NCBI GenBank assembly: GCA_009773335.1
Contig: WRPF01000017.1
Location: 1 to 64,000, forward strand
Direction of reading: 5' to 3'
DNA from: Caulobacteraceae bacterium
GTDB lineage: Bacteria > Pseudomonadota > Alphaproteobacteria > Caulobacterales > Aquidulcibacteraceae
Length of the DNA: 64,000 bases
Shown here one piece after another: positions 27,548 to 34,393 of the stretch. The translations under genes were made by a program, and so were the position numbers. Below the pieces are notes generated by a model, which searched no databases, was not told where the DNA came from, and saw nothing but the letters and a program-made list of their open reading frames with translations. Each line of letters opens with the position of its first letter. The stretch's first letter is position 1.

Positions 27548-28357
27548 TCAGCCCACCCACCCCGCAAAGTCCATCAGCGTCAGCCCGATCTCGATCATGA
27601 TCAGGATGATGATCGCCCATTCGAGGCGATGCGCGCGCCGCGCGTCGGCGACGGCCACGAAGGCGGTCGCACATTCCTCGATCACCTTGAGCTTCTGCGT
27701 CAGCGCACGCGCGCGGTCGCGCAGCTCGTATTCATCATCGAGCGTCGTGTGCAGGCGCTGCAGGTCGGGACGATCCCACAGCACGTCGGGCTTTTCGCCC
27801 ACCTCTACGCGCCCGACCATCCGCGCCTGCGCGGCCAGTGCGTCGCCGAGCATCGCCAGCAGCGCCTTGAAGGTGAGATTGCCGCCGCCCGAGGCCGAAA
27901 GATCGCGCGCGAACGGCTCTATGCGGTCGAAGACGGTGGTGATCTGCCGTTCGTCCTGTGCGAGCGCCACACTCTTTGCGAGTGCGTCGGCGACGACCAG
28001 CAGGCGTTCGGTCGAGGCGTCCGGGAGACCCACGCCGCCGCCGGGCATGATGTGGTCGCGCTCGAAGCCGCCGGCGACGATGGTCAGCGTCTCCCGCTCG
28101 GCGGGCATGAAGGGATCGACGACCCGTGCATGGATCGCCTCCACCTGAGCGGCTTCCGCCACCGGTTCGAGGCCGATGCACACGATCGCGCCGAACCGGA
28201 ACAGCACCACGAGACCCCCGGGGAGGCCCCCGGGCGCGCCTTCGGGGCGGTAGGCCAGCGGCGTCTGGCTGACCATGTCCGGCGGATAGTGGCCGCGCAG
28301 GTCGAGCCGCTCGCCGAGAAGCGTGGCGTTGGCGATGAGGGTGTGGCGCGCGTCCAT
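27548..28357 (-). CDS. RMD1 family protein (DUF155)
   Basis: 269 residues. N-terminal and central DUF155 core (LVVLFRFGAIVCIGLEPV, ADALAKSVALAQDERQI, RMVGRVEVGEKPDVLWDRPDLQRLH, LDDEYELRDRARALTQKL) and a C-terminal membrane helix (WAIIILIMIEIGLTLMDF). Bacterial homologues of the mitochondrial RMND1/Rmd1 family; molecular role unknown, apparently membrane-anchored with the domain in the cytosol. Divergent from nrdA across a 358-bp spacer. Confidence 0.87.
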   Translation of the reverse strand: MDARHTLIANATLLGERLDLRGHYPPDMVSQTPLAYRPEGAPGGLPGGLVVLFRFGAIVCIGLEPVAEAAQVEAIHARVVDPFMPAERETLTIVAGGFERDHIMPGGGVGLPDASTERLLVVADALAKSVALAQDERQITTVFDRIEPFARDLSASGGGNLTFKALLAMLGDALAAQARMVGRVEVGEKPDVLWDRPDLQRLHTTLDDEYELRDRARALTQKLKVIEECATAFVAVADARRAHRLEWAIIILIMIEIGLTLMDFAGWVG

Positions 28358-28715
28358 GATTCGGATGTCCGGGGCGTGGTGCTTTCGGCCACCCTACAGC
28401 AGGTCGCCCGGGTCCGCGCGATCGTCCGGGCACGCGTTAACGGGGCCCGTAAGCCCGCCGCAACCGGAACGTCTCTTGGCCGCCAAAGGTCCCAGCGGCG
28501 CGCCGGCGGCTCCGGCCGCTCCACAACCGTTAACGTGTTTCCCGGAGTCATTTACAGGTTCTTCATCAAAAAAAACCGCCTGAGGCCCCAGGGCCGTTGA
28601 CCGACTCTTAGGACACGGAGATCACTATATGTAGCGGTACACAGAAGAACGAGCCGCCGGATGTAGCGCGTGCGTGGCACGCGACTCCGGTTAAGAACGG
28701 GTTAAGGAGAAACGA
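28358..28715. promoter_or_regulatory. nrdA control region with possible NrdR boxes and CcrM sites
   Basis: No gene is seen here. Box 1 at 28622-28637 (TCACTATATGTAGCGG) fits the NrdR consensus acaCwAtATaTwGtgt at about 12 of 16 positions. A weaker copy at 28654-28669 shares ATGTAGCG exactly 32 bp further on, the helical spacing typical of paired NrdR boxes. GANTC sites, the target of the CcrM methyltransferase in this lineage, are at 28545, 28603 and 28683. Two further GTTAAC words lie near 28436 and 28529. An A8 run at 28568-28575 has no adjacent hairpin. Confidence 0.5.
28691..28705. promoter_or_regulatory. CtrA-type box TTAA-N7-TTAA at the nrdA start
   Basis: TTAA at 28691-28694, seven bases, TTAA at 28702-28705: a perfect match to the CtrA consensus, ending 10 bp before the nrdA ATG and overlapping its AAGGAG ribosome site. 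If bound, it would block rather than activate transcription of this gene. CtrA itself is not in the window. Confidence 0.6.
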
Positions 28716-30590
28716 ATGTTGCGTAACGAGGCGGTAGCGGCGGCCCCCACGAGACTGGCGGACTACCGTCGCGGGAAACCCAAGGCGGTCAAGGATCGCC
28801 TCGGCCTCGTGAAGAAGGTCAAGACCGACCCGTCGCGCGACGCGCTGCTGACGGACTTCGGCAAGACCACCCTCGACGACCGTTACCTCCTCGTCGGCGA
28901 GACCTATCAGGACATGTTCGCCCGCGTCGCCACGGCCTACGCCGACGATGTCGAGCATGCCCAGCGCATCTACGACTATATCTCCCGCCTCTGGTTCATG
29001 CCGGCCACGCCCGTCCTCTCCAACGGCGGCGCCGATCGCGGCCTGCCGATCTCGTGCTTCCTCAATTCCGTCGGCGACAGCCTCGACCACATCGTCGACA
29101 CCTGGAACGAGAACGTCTGGCTCGCCTCCAACGGCGGCGGCATCGGCACCTACTGGGGCAGCGTGCGCTCCATCGGCGAGAAGGTCGGCCAGAACGGACA
29201 GACGTCCGGCATCATCCCGTTCATCCACGTGATGGACAGCCTCACGCTCGCCATCAGCCAGGGCTCGCTCCGTCGCGGTTCGGCCGCCGTGTACCTCGAT
29301 GTGCACCATCCCGAGATCGAGGAGTTTCTCGAAATCCGGAAGCCCTCGGGCGACTTCAACCGGAAATCGCTGAACCTCCACCACGGCATCAACATCTCCG
29401 ACGAGTTCATGATCGCGGTGCGCGACGGCACGCCGTTCGGGCTGCGCTCGCCGAAGAACAACGAGGTGGTGAAGCTCACCGACGCCCGCAAGATCTGGCA
29501 GAAGATCATCGAGCTGCGCCTGCAGACCGGCGAGCCCTACATCATCTTCTCCGACACCGTGAACAACCAGATGCCGGCGCACCAGAAGCGCCTCGGCCTG
29601 AAGGTCCGCCAAAGCAATCTCTGCTCCGAGATCATGCTCCACACCGGTCTCGACCATCTCGGTCGGGACCGGACGGCGGTCTGCTGCCTGTCCTCGCTCA
29701 ACGCGGAAAAGTTCCTCGAGTGGGACAAGGAAGAGGGCTTCCTCGAAGACATCTTCCGCTTCCTCGACAACGTCCTGCAGGACTTCATCGAGCGCGCGCC
29801 GCCGGAAATGGAACGCGCGATCTACGCCGCGTACCGTGAGCGCTCCGTCGGCCTCGGCGTGATGGGCTTCCACTCCTTCCTGCAGGCGATGAACGTGCCG
29901 TTTGAATCCGCGATGGCGAAGTCGTGGAACATGAAGATCTTCAAGCACGTGCGCCGCGGCGCCGATGCGGCGTCCGTGAAGCTCGCCCAGGAACGCGGCC
30001 CCTGCCCCGATGCGCAGGAAGCGGGCGTCATGGCGCGCTTTTCCCACAAGCTGGCGATCGCCCCGACCGCGTCGATCTCGATCATCTGCGGCGGCACGTC
30101 CGCGGGCATCGAGCCGATCCCGGCCAACATCTACACGCACAAGACGCTCTCGGGCTCCTTTGCGGTGAAGAACCCCTACCTCGAGGCGCTCATCGAATCG
30201 AAGGGCAAGAACACCGAGGAGATCTGGAACTCGATCCTCGCCAACGAAGGCTCGGTGCAGCACCTCGAATTCCTGAACGACGACGAGAAGGCCGTGTTCA
30301 AGACCGCCTTCGAACTCGACCAGCGCTGGATCATCGAGCTTGCCGCAGACCGCACGCCGCTCATCTGCCAGTCGCAATCGCTCAACGTGTTCCTCCCGGG
30401 CGACATCGACAAATGGGACCTGCACATGCTGCACTGGATGGCGTGGGAGCAGGGCGTGAAGAGCCTCTACTACTGCCGCTCCAAGAGCGTGCAACGCGCG
30501 GGCTTCGCGCAGGGCGAAGGCATGAAGGCCGAAGCGGCTGCGTATTCGACGGTGAAGACGGACTATGAGGAATGTCTGGCGTGTCAATAG
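28716..30590 (+). CDS. nrdA: Ribonucleoside-diphosphate reductase, alpha subunit (class I)
   Basis: 624 residues. Makes deoxyribonucleotides with a radical-carrying beta subunit. Catalytic residues visible: Cys in LPISCFLNS (about residue 114), Asn/Cys/Glu of NLCSEI, Cys in AVCCLSSLN, the Tyr pair in LYYCRSK, and the C-terminal shuttle pair ECLACQ. The start has AAGGAG 6-8 bp upstream. The N-terminus is short and lacks the roughly 90-residue ATP-cone seen in E. coli NrdA, so activity regulation by dATP is probably absent or differs. nrdB does not follow. The last nine codons and stop recur at 31035-31064. Confidence 0.96.
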   Translation: MLRNEAVAAAPTRLADYRRGKPKAVKDRLGLVKKVKTDPSRDALLTDFGKTTLDDRYLLVGETYQDMFARVATAYADDVEHAQRIYDYISRLWFMPATPVLSNGGADRGLPISCFLNSVGDSLDHIVDTWNENVWLASNGGGIGTYWGSVRSIGEKVGQNGQTSGIIPFIHVMDSLTLAISQGSLRRGSAAVYLDVHHPEIEEFLEIRKPSGDFNRKSLNLHHGINISDEFMIAVRDGTPFGLRSPKNNEVVKLTDARKIWQKIIELRLQTGEPYIIFSDTVNNQMPAHQKRLGLKVRQSNLCSEIMLHTGLDHLGRDRTAVCCLSSLNAEKFLEWDKEEGFLEDIFRFLDNVLQDFIERAPPEMERAIYAAYRERSVGLGVMGFHSFLQAMNVPFESAMAKSWNMKIFKHVRRGADAASVKLAQERGPCPDAQEAGVMARFSHKLAIAPTASISIICGGTSAGIEPIPANIYTHKTLSGSFAVKNPYLEALIESKGKNTEEIWNSILANEGSVQHLEFLNDDEKAVFKTAFELDQRWIIELAADRTPLICQSQSLNVFLPGDIDKWDLHMLHWMAWEQGVKSLYYCRSKSVQRAGFAQGEGMKAEAAAYSTVKTDYEECLACQ

Positions 30591-30802
30591 ATCAGTCAGC
30601 CGCAGCGCGCGTTGCTCAATACAGGCACGAGATCGCAGAACGTCAAAACTGCATTGACGCCATCAATGGCGGGATGCGCACCGCAGTGGAAGTGCAGCAT
30701 CAGTGGGTCGACTCGACCGACGATGACCTGAAGCAACACCTCTACTGGATCGAGCACTATCGTCGCTCCATCGCGCAAACACTTGGCTCCTATCGGAGCT
30801 AA
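30572..30802 (+). CDS. Small unrecognised ORF after nrdA
   Basis: 76 residues from ATG 30572, inside the nrdA tail in another frame; a GTG at 30581 would give 73. Sequence is Gln/His/Asp-rich and soluble (ARVAQYRHEIAERQN, QHLYWIEHYRRSIAQTL), predicted helical. The composition is visibly less GC-rich at third positions than nrdA, as expected of acquired DNA. It lies between intact nrdA and a spare copy of its 3' end, next to a palindromic repeat. No family recognised; it might be noncoding. Confidence 0.4.
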   Translation: MSGVSIDQSAAARVAQYRHEIAERQNCIDAINGGMRTAVEVQHQWVDSTDDDLKQHLYWIEHYRRSIAQTLGSYRS

Positions 30803-30830
30803 AGGCAGACACTAAGGAGCGCTCGCCCAT

Positions 30831-31023
30831 CCCTCCCTCCCCTCCATGGGGAGGGTGGCCTGAGCGCAGCGAAGGCCGGGTGGGGCGCGCGCGGGATATT
30901 GGGGCGATGCGCGCGAGCGGCGCCGGTCGTCCATCGCCTCTCGAACTCAACTTCAGCAATCGAGCCCGCACCCCACCCGTCGCGACTGCGTCGCGCCACC
31001 CTCCCCATGGAGGGGAGGGAGGG
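30831..31023. repeat. Long inverted repeat, GGGGAGGGTGG family, copy 1
   Basis: About 193 bp. The left arm CCCTCCCTCC...ATGGGGAGGGTGG is matched by the right arm CCACCCTCCCCAT...GGGAGGG. Just inside are GCCGGGTGGGG and CCCCACCCG in inverted order. The interior is shared with copy 2 at 31227. No transposase is inside, so a non-autonomous or structural repeat is likely. Confidence 0.8.
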
Positions 31024-31034
31024 CGCTCGACGAC

Positions 31035-31064
31035 GACTATGAGGAATGTCTGGCCTGCCAATGA
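31035..31064 (+). pseudogene. Orphan 3' end of nrdA
   Basis: Thirty bases encode DYEECLACQ plus a stop, the same peptide as the NrdA C-terminus at 30561-30590. The first 20 bases are identical. Two third-position changes are synonymous (gcg/gcc, tgt/tgc), and the stop is TGA instead of TAG. Preceding sequence is the end of the long repeat, so no complete gene is present. Confidence 0.75.
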
Positions 31065-31096
31065 GGCGACGCCAGACTCGCATGGGACTCGCTCAA

Positions 31097-31198
31097 GGGA
31101 CCGCGCGTCTTCAGACGCGCATGGGAAAGCCGCGCGAGACTCAGCTGAATCTCGCGTTTGACTGCAAACCTGATGCGCGTCTGAAGACGCGCGGTCCC
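31097..31198. repeat. Composite stem-tetraloop palindrome S1
   Basis: Outer arms GGGACC (31097) and GGTCCC (31193). Inside each arm is a 7-bp stem, GCGCGTC-TTCA-GACGCGC (31103-31120) and GCGCGTC-TGAA-GACGCGC (31175-31192), the second being the inverted copy. The middle holds further small hairpins, such as GTTTG-ACTG-CAAAC. Total 102 bp. Same plan as S3 at 46042. Confidence 0.85.
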
Positions 31199-31226
31199 CG
31201 CAGCAATGCCTGTCATGAGCGAAACG

Positions 31227-31416
31227 CCCTCCCTCCCCTCCATGGGGAGGGTGGCCTGAGCGCAGCGAAGGCCGGGTGGGGCGCGCGCGGGATGATCGGG
31301 CGATGCTTGCGTTCGGCGCCGGTCGCTCGTCGCCTCACGAACTCTTCCTCCACAATCGAGCCCGAACCCCACCCCCGACGCTCACGCGTCGGACCCTCCC
31401 CATTGAGGGGAGGGAG
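31227..31416. repeat. Long inverted repeat, GGGGAGGGTGG family, copy 2
   Basis: About 190 bp. The left half (GGCCTGAGCGCAGCGAAGG and on) is nearly identical to copy 1 at 30831; the right arm is slightly degenerate (CCCCATTGAGGGG). It ends 3 bp before the stop codon of the leftward gene at 31420, so it may act as that gene's 3' structure. Confidence 0.8.
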
Positions 31417-31419
31417 AAT

Positions 31420-32058
31420 TCATCCCGTACGCGCCTCGAACGCGGCGACCTTGTCGCGCAGACGGCGCAGCTCGCGGCCCGTTTCGCGTTCCTTCTCGAA
31501 CCGCTCGTCGCGCACGCGCCAGTAGCGTTCCTTCACGATGCACTTGTCCCCGGGTTCGCGCGCGAACAGACTGTCGGCGTAGCGGTAATCCATGATCGCG
31601 TCGCCCACCACCATCAGCAGGCGCCGCCCCAGGTTCGGCGCGAGCCGGAAATAGATTTCCGACATCTGCACCAGCCGCCGCGCGTCGTCGAACGCGCCGC
31701 GCTGCATCGCGCGCGCGGAGGCGTTCAGCGCGCGCTGTCCGAGAAAATTCGGGTCCGCTACGTCGCCGAAGAACGGATCGTCGAACACCTCATCGAAATA
31801 CGCGCCATATTCCTCGCGCTGCGCGGCCTCCGCGCCGGCCACGACGTCGCGATGCGCACGCGCGACCACGGCGCCCGCCCGCTTCTTGCCCCAGCCGCCC
31901 TTTCGCGCGTGATCGTAGATGGTGTTGGCCGTGACCTTCCATTGCCGCGCCAGCTGGGCGGCGGTGGCGCCGGCCTGATAGGCGACGCGGATTTCCTCCC
32001 ACGCCTCGGGATCCAGACGCAGATAGGTCGGCGGCGCGGCTGGCGAAGCGCTGCTCAT
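31420..32058 (-). CDS. HTH protein with terminase-small-subunit-like N-terminus, unrecognised
   Basis: 212 residues from the ATG at 32058. Residues about 12-55 form a helix-turn-helix (WEEIRVAYQAGATAAQLARQWKVTANTIYDHARKGGW), like phage terminase small subunits and similar DNA-binding modules. The rest is helical and charged, ending in a coiled coil (RVRDERFEKERETGRELRRLRDKVAAFEA). No phage genes surround it, so a chromosomal regulator or nucleoid protein is as likely. The function is not known. Confidence 0.7.
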   Translation of the reverse strand: MSSASPAAPPTYLRLDPEAWEEIRVAYQAGATAAQLARQWKVTANTIYDHARKGGWGKKRAGAVVARAHRDVVAGAEAAQREEYGAYFDEVFDDPFFGDVADPNFLGQRALNASARAMQRGAFDDARRLVQMSEIYFRLAPNLGRRLLMVVGDAIMDYRYADSLFAREPGDKCIVKERYWRVRDERFEKERETGRELRRLRDKVAAFEARTG

Positions 32059-32249
32059 GGCCGCCGCCTGTGGTAATGGTGTCGGTGATGCATGACGGGC
32101 TCCCTTTCCGCATCGAAGGGCGGGAGTATCGCGCGGGCGCGATGCCGGTCGGATAGATTCACGTGCGTTTGTTGGCGGCCATGGGCGCGCGCCGCGCGAA
32201 AGCGTGGAACGCGGGGGCGCCAATCCCTCTATTTTCGGTGGCTTTTCGC

Positions 32250-33383
32250 CTATCTGGTGAGTTCGCGCGCGATGATCACGCGCATGATCTCGTTTGTGCC
32301 TTCGAGGATTTGATTCACCCTCACATCGCGGACGATACGTTCGATCTCGTAGTCCTTGAGGTAGCCGTAGCCGCCGTGGATCTGCAGGGCGTCGTTGGCC
32401 ACGCGAAAGCCGGCATCGGTGACGAAGCGTTTCGCCATGGCGCAGAACTTCGTCGCTTCAGGGTCTTTTGCGTCGAGACGTGACGCCGCCTCGTAGAGAA
32501 ACACGCGCGCGGCTTCGAGGTCGGTCGCCATGTCGGCGAGCTTGAACTGCGTGGCCTGGAAGTCGCCGATGGCTTTCCCGAACGCCTTGCGCTCCGTCGA
32601 GTATTGCAGCGCGCGCTCGAACGCATCGGTCGCGCCGCCGAGCGAGGTGGCCGCAATATTGAGGCGCCCGCCGTCGAGACCCATCATCGCGATCTTGAAG
32701 CCGAAGCCTTCGTCGTTGATGAGATTTTCCGCCGGCACGCGGCAATCCTCGAAGATCACCTGCGCGGTGGGCTGCGCGTTCCAGCCCATCTTCTTCTCGA
32801 GCGCGCCGAAGGAAAGCCCCGGCGTGCCCTTCTCCACGACGATCGTCGACACGCCCTTCGCGCCGCCTTCGCCCGTGCGCACCATGCAGACATAGAGATC
32901 GTTTTCCGGCGCGCCGGAGATGAAGGCCTTCGTGCCGTTCAGTACATAGTGCGAATTGCCGTCCTTCTTCGCGGTCGTGCGGAGTGCGGCCGCATCGGAG
33001 CCCGAGCCCGGTTCGGTGAGCGCGTAGCTCGCCATCAGGTCCATCGAGGTCAGCTTCGGCAGCCAGCGCTGGCGCTGCTCCTCATTGCCGAAGCGGTCGA
33101 TCATCCACGACGCCATGTTGTGGATCGAGATGAACGCCGCCGTCGCCACGCAGCCGCGCGACAACTGCTCGAACACCAGCGCCGCATCGAGCCGCCCGAG
33201 CGCCGAGCCGCCCACGTCCTCGCGCACATAGATGCCGGCGAAACCGAGGCTTGCCGCCTCCTTGATCACCTCGCGCGGAAAGATCGAGCCCTGATCCCAC
33301 GCGGCGGCGTTGGGGCGCAGACGATCAAACGCGAATTTACGGGCGGCATCCTGGATGAGGCGCTGGTCTTCGGTGAGGGGCAT
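32250..33383 (-). CDS. Acyl-CoA dehydrogenase, isobutyryl-CoA dehydrogenase type
   Basis: 377-residue flavoprotein. Family signatures: YALTEPGSGSDAAAL (FAD/substrate loop), FISGAPENDLYV, RKAFGKAIGDFQATQFKLADM and QIHGGYGYLKDYEIERIVRDVR...LEGTNEIMR. Resemblance to ACAD8 and the nearby mmsA point to valine degradation, oxidising isobutyryl-CoA to methacrylyl-CoA with electrons passed to ETF. The first 98 bp are duplicated at 34242-34339 with eight mismatches. A toxin-antitoxin pair now separates this gene from mmsA. Confidence 0.93.
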   Translation of the reverse strand: MPLTEDQRLIQDAARKFAFDRLRPNAAAWDQGSIFPREVIKEAASLGFAGIYVREDVGGSALGRLDAALVFEQLSRGCVATAAFISIHNMASWMIDRFGNEEQRQRWLPKLTSMDLMASYALTEPGSGSDAAALRTTAKKDGNSHYVLNGTKAFISGAPENDLYVCMVRTGEGGAKGVSTIVVEKGTPGLSFGALEKKMGWNAQPTAQVIFEDCRVPAENLINDEGFGFKIAMMGLDGGRLNIAATSLGGATDAFERALQYSTERKAFGKAIGDFQATQFKLADMATDLEAARVFLYEAASRLDAKDPEATKFCAMAKRFVTDAGFRVANDALQIHGGYGYLKDYEIERIVRDVRVNQILEGTNEIMRVIIARELTR

Positions 33384-33398
33384 GGCTTCAGTCCGACA

Positions 33399-33818
33399 TC
33401 AGGCGAGATTGAGAACCGGCACACCGGCACGCCGCGCTGCGCGAAGCAAGTCGGCATCCTTGCTCACGAGCGTGGCCTTGAGGCGCAGGGCGAGTTCGAG
33501 ATAGGCGGCGTCGTAGCTTGTGAGCTTGTGTTCGCGCGTGAGCGCGCGCGCCTCGCGCCATGCGCGCTGCGCGGTTTCCAAATCGATCTCGATGCCGAGT
33601 TCACTGACGGTCTCGACGAAGGCGTCGGCGTCCGCGGCGGTGATGCGTCGGCGGCGCTCGCCCTGCCAGAGGATGTTGGCGATCTCGAGCGGCCAGTGCG
33701 CGGGCGCGGCCATGCCGCCTTCCATGAGCCGGTCAAGCACGCGGTCGCTGTCCTTCGGCCGTTCGTCCTCGAAACACCAGGCAAGCATCGCCGAGGCGTC
33801 GACGACAAAGCCCGTCAC
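33399..33818 (-). CDS. VapC-type PIN-domain toxin
   Basis: 139 residues, GTG start overlapping the antitoxin stop (GTGA). PIN acidic residues: Asp7 (FVVDASAMLAW), Glu in PLEIANILW, Asp in TSYDAAYLELA and Asp in VSKDADLL. VapC proteins are Mg-dependent ribonucleases, usually acting on tRNA or rRNA, held in check by the partner. The antitoxin precedes it in the same operon. It lies between the full acyl-CoA dehydrogenase gene and a spare copy of its 5' end. Confidence 0.9.
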   Translation of the reverse strand: MTGFVVDASAMLAWCFEDERPKDSDRVLDRLMEGGMAAPAHWPLEIANILWQGERRRRITAADADAFVETVSELGIEIDLETAQRAWREARALTREHKLTSYDAAYLELALRLKATLVSKDADLLRAARRAGVPVLNLA

Positions 33819-34048
33819 TTGCGGCCCTCGTCGCGGAGCGCGCGCCAGTCCATGCCGAGCGTGCGGCCCTTGGCGAAGTCCTTCAGCCGCGCCGCAGCCG
33901 CCCGGCGCCGGTCGACATCGACCTCCGCCGGCACGATCCGCGCGACCCGCTTGCCGTTGCGCGTGACCACGATCTCCTCCCCGCGCTCCACATCGTCGAG
34001 CACGGCGCCGAACCGGACCTTGGCTTCCACGGCGGTGAGTTCTTTCAT
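33815..34048 (-). CDS. Phd/YefM-type antitoxin
   Basis: 77 residues. N-terminal Phd-YefM fold (MKELTAVEAKVRFGAVLDDVERGEEIVVTRNGKRVARIVP) for dimerisation and DNA binding, C-terminal charged tail for toxin capture. GTGA-coupled with the PIN toxin. Overlapping palindromes just upstream (34064-34079) suit an autoregulated operator. Confidence 0.9.
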   Translation of the reverse strand: MKELTAVEAKVRFGAVLDDVERGEEIVVTRNGKRVARIVPAEVDVDRRRAAAARLKDFAKGRTLGMDWRALRDEGRK

Positions 34049-34063
34049 GGGGGTATATTAAGC

Positions 34064-34079
34064 GATCAATGATCGATCA
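34064..34079. promoter_or_regulatory. Overlapping palindromes upstream of the Phd antitoxin
   Basis: GATCA-A-TGATC (34064-34074) overlaps TGATCGATCA (34070-34079), 16 bp upstream of the antitoxin ATG, next to an AT-rich TATATTA. Position and symmetry fit the operator of an autorepressing toxin-antitoxin operon. Confidence 0.5.
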
Positions 34080-34137
34080 GTCAAGCGGATTGTGGGTTTA
34101 TGGTCGCAACTCCCTGACCCTGCCTTATCTTGGTTTC

Positions 34138-34241
34138 CGTCATTCCGGCCGGAGCGAAGCGGAGAGCCGGAACCCAGGCGTTCAAGCGCGCGCCCGGTCC
34201 CCTGGATTCCGGATCGCGCCTCCAGCGCGTCCGGAATGACG
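34138..34241. repeat. Inverted repeat with CGTCATTCCGG arms
   Basis: The left arm CGTCATTCCGG (34138-34148) pairs with CCGGAATGACG (34231-34241). Inside are CCGG-bounded units and a GGATCGCGC/GCGCGTCC stem. I recall similar sequences as common intergenic repeats in alphaproteobacteria. It abuts exactly the truncated acyl-CoA dehydrogenase 5' copy. Confidence 0.75.
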
Positions 34242-34339
34242 GAGCCCTGATCCCACGCAGCGGCGTTGGGGCGCAGACGATCAAACGCGAACTGGCGCGC
34301 GGTGTCCTGGATGAGGCGCTGATCTTCGGTGAGGGGCAT
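34242..34339 (-). pseudogene. Truncated 5' copy of the acyl-CoA dehydrogenase gene
   Basis: 98 bp identical in length and 90/98 identical to the first 98 bp of the intact gene (33286-33383), no indels. It still encodes MPLTEDQRLIQDTARQFAFD and on to WDQGS, then runs into the repeat at 34241 and a chance ORF down to 34058. The Ala/Thr and Lys/Gln differences look like allelic divergence rather than random decay. Confidence 0.85.
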
Positions 34340-34393
34340 CTTATTCTCTGCTGCCGTACGGTGGATTCCGCTGCACTTACTACTTTCTGTTTC

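Noticed and set aside
28358-28590. Intrinsic terminator on the minus strand at the A8 run (28568-28575)
   Set aside because: The nearest GGCC stem is eight bases away from the T-run and weak, and it would lie upstream of the leftward gene rather than after one.
31420-32058. Prophage remnant, from the terminase-like HTH
   Set aside because: Only the HTH resembles terminase small subunits. No other phage genes or attachment-like repeats surround it.
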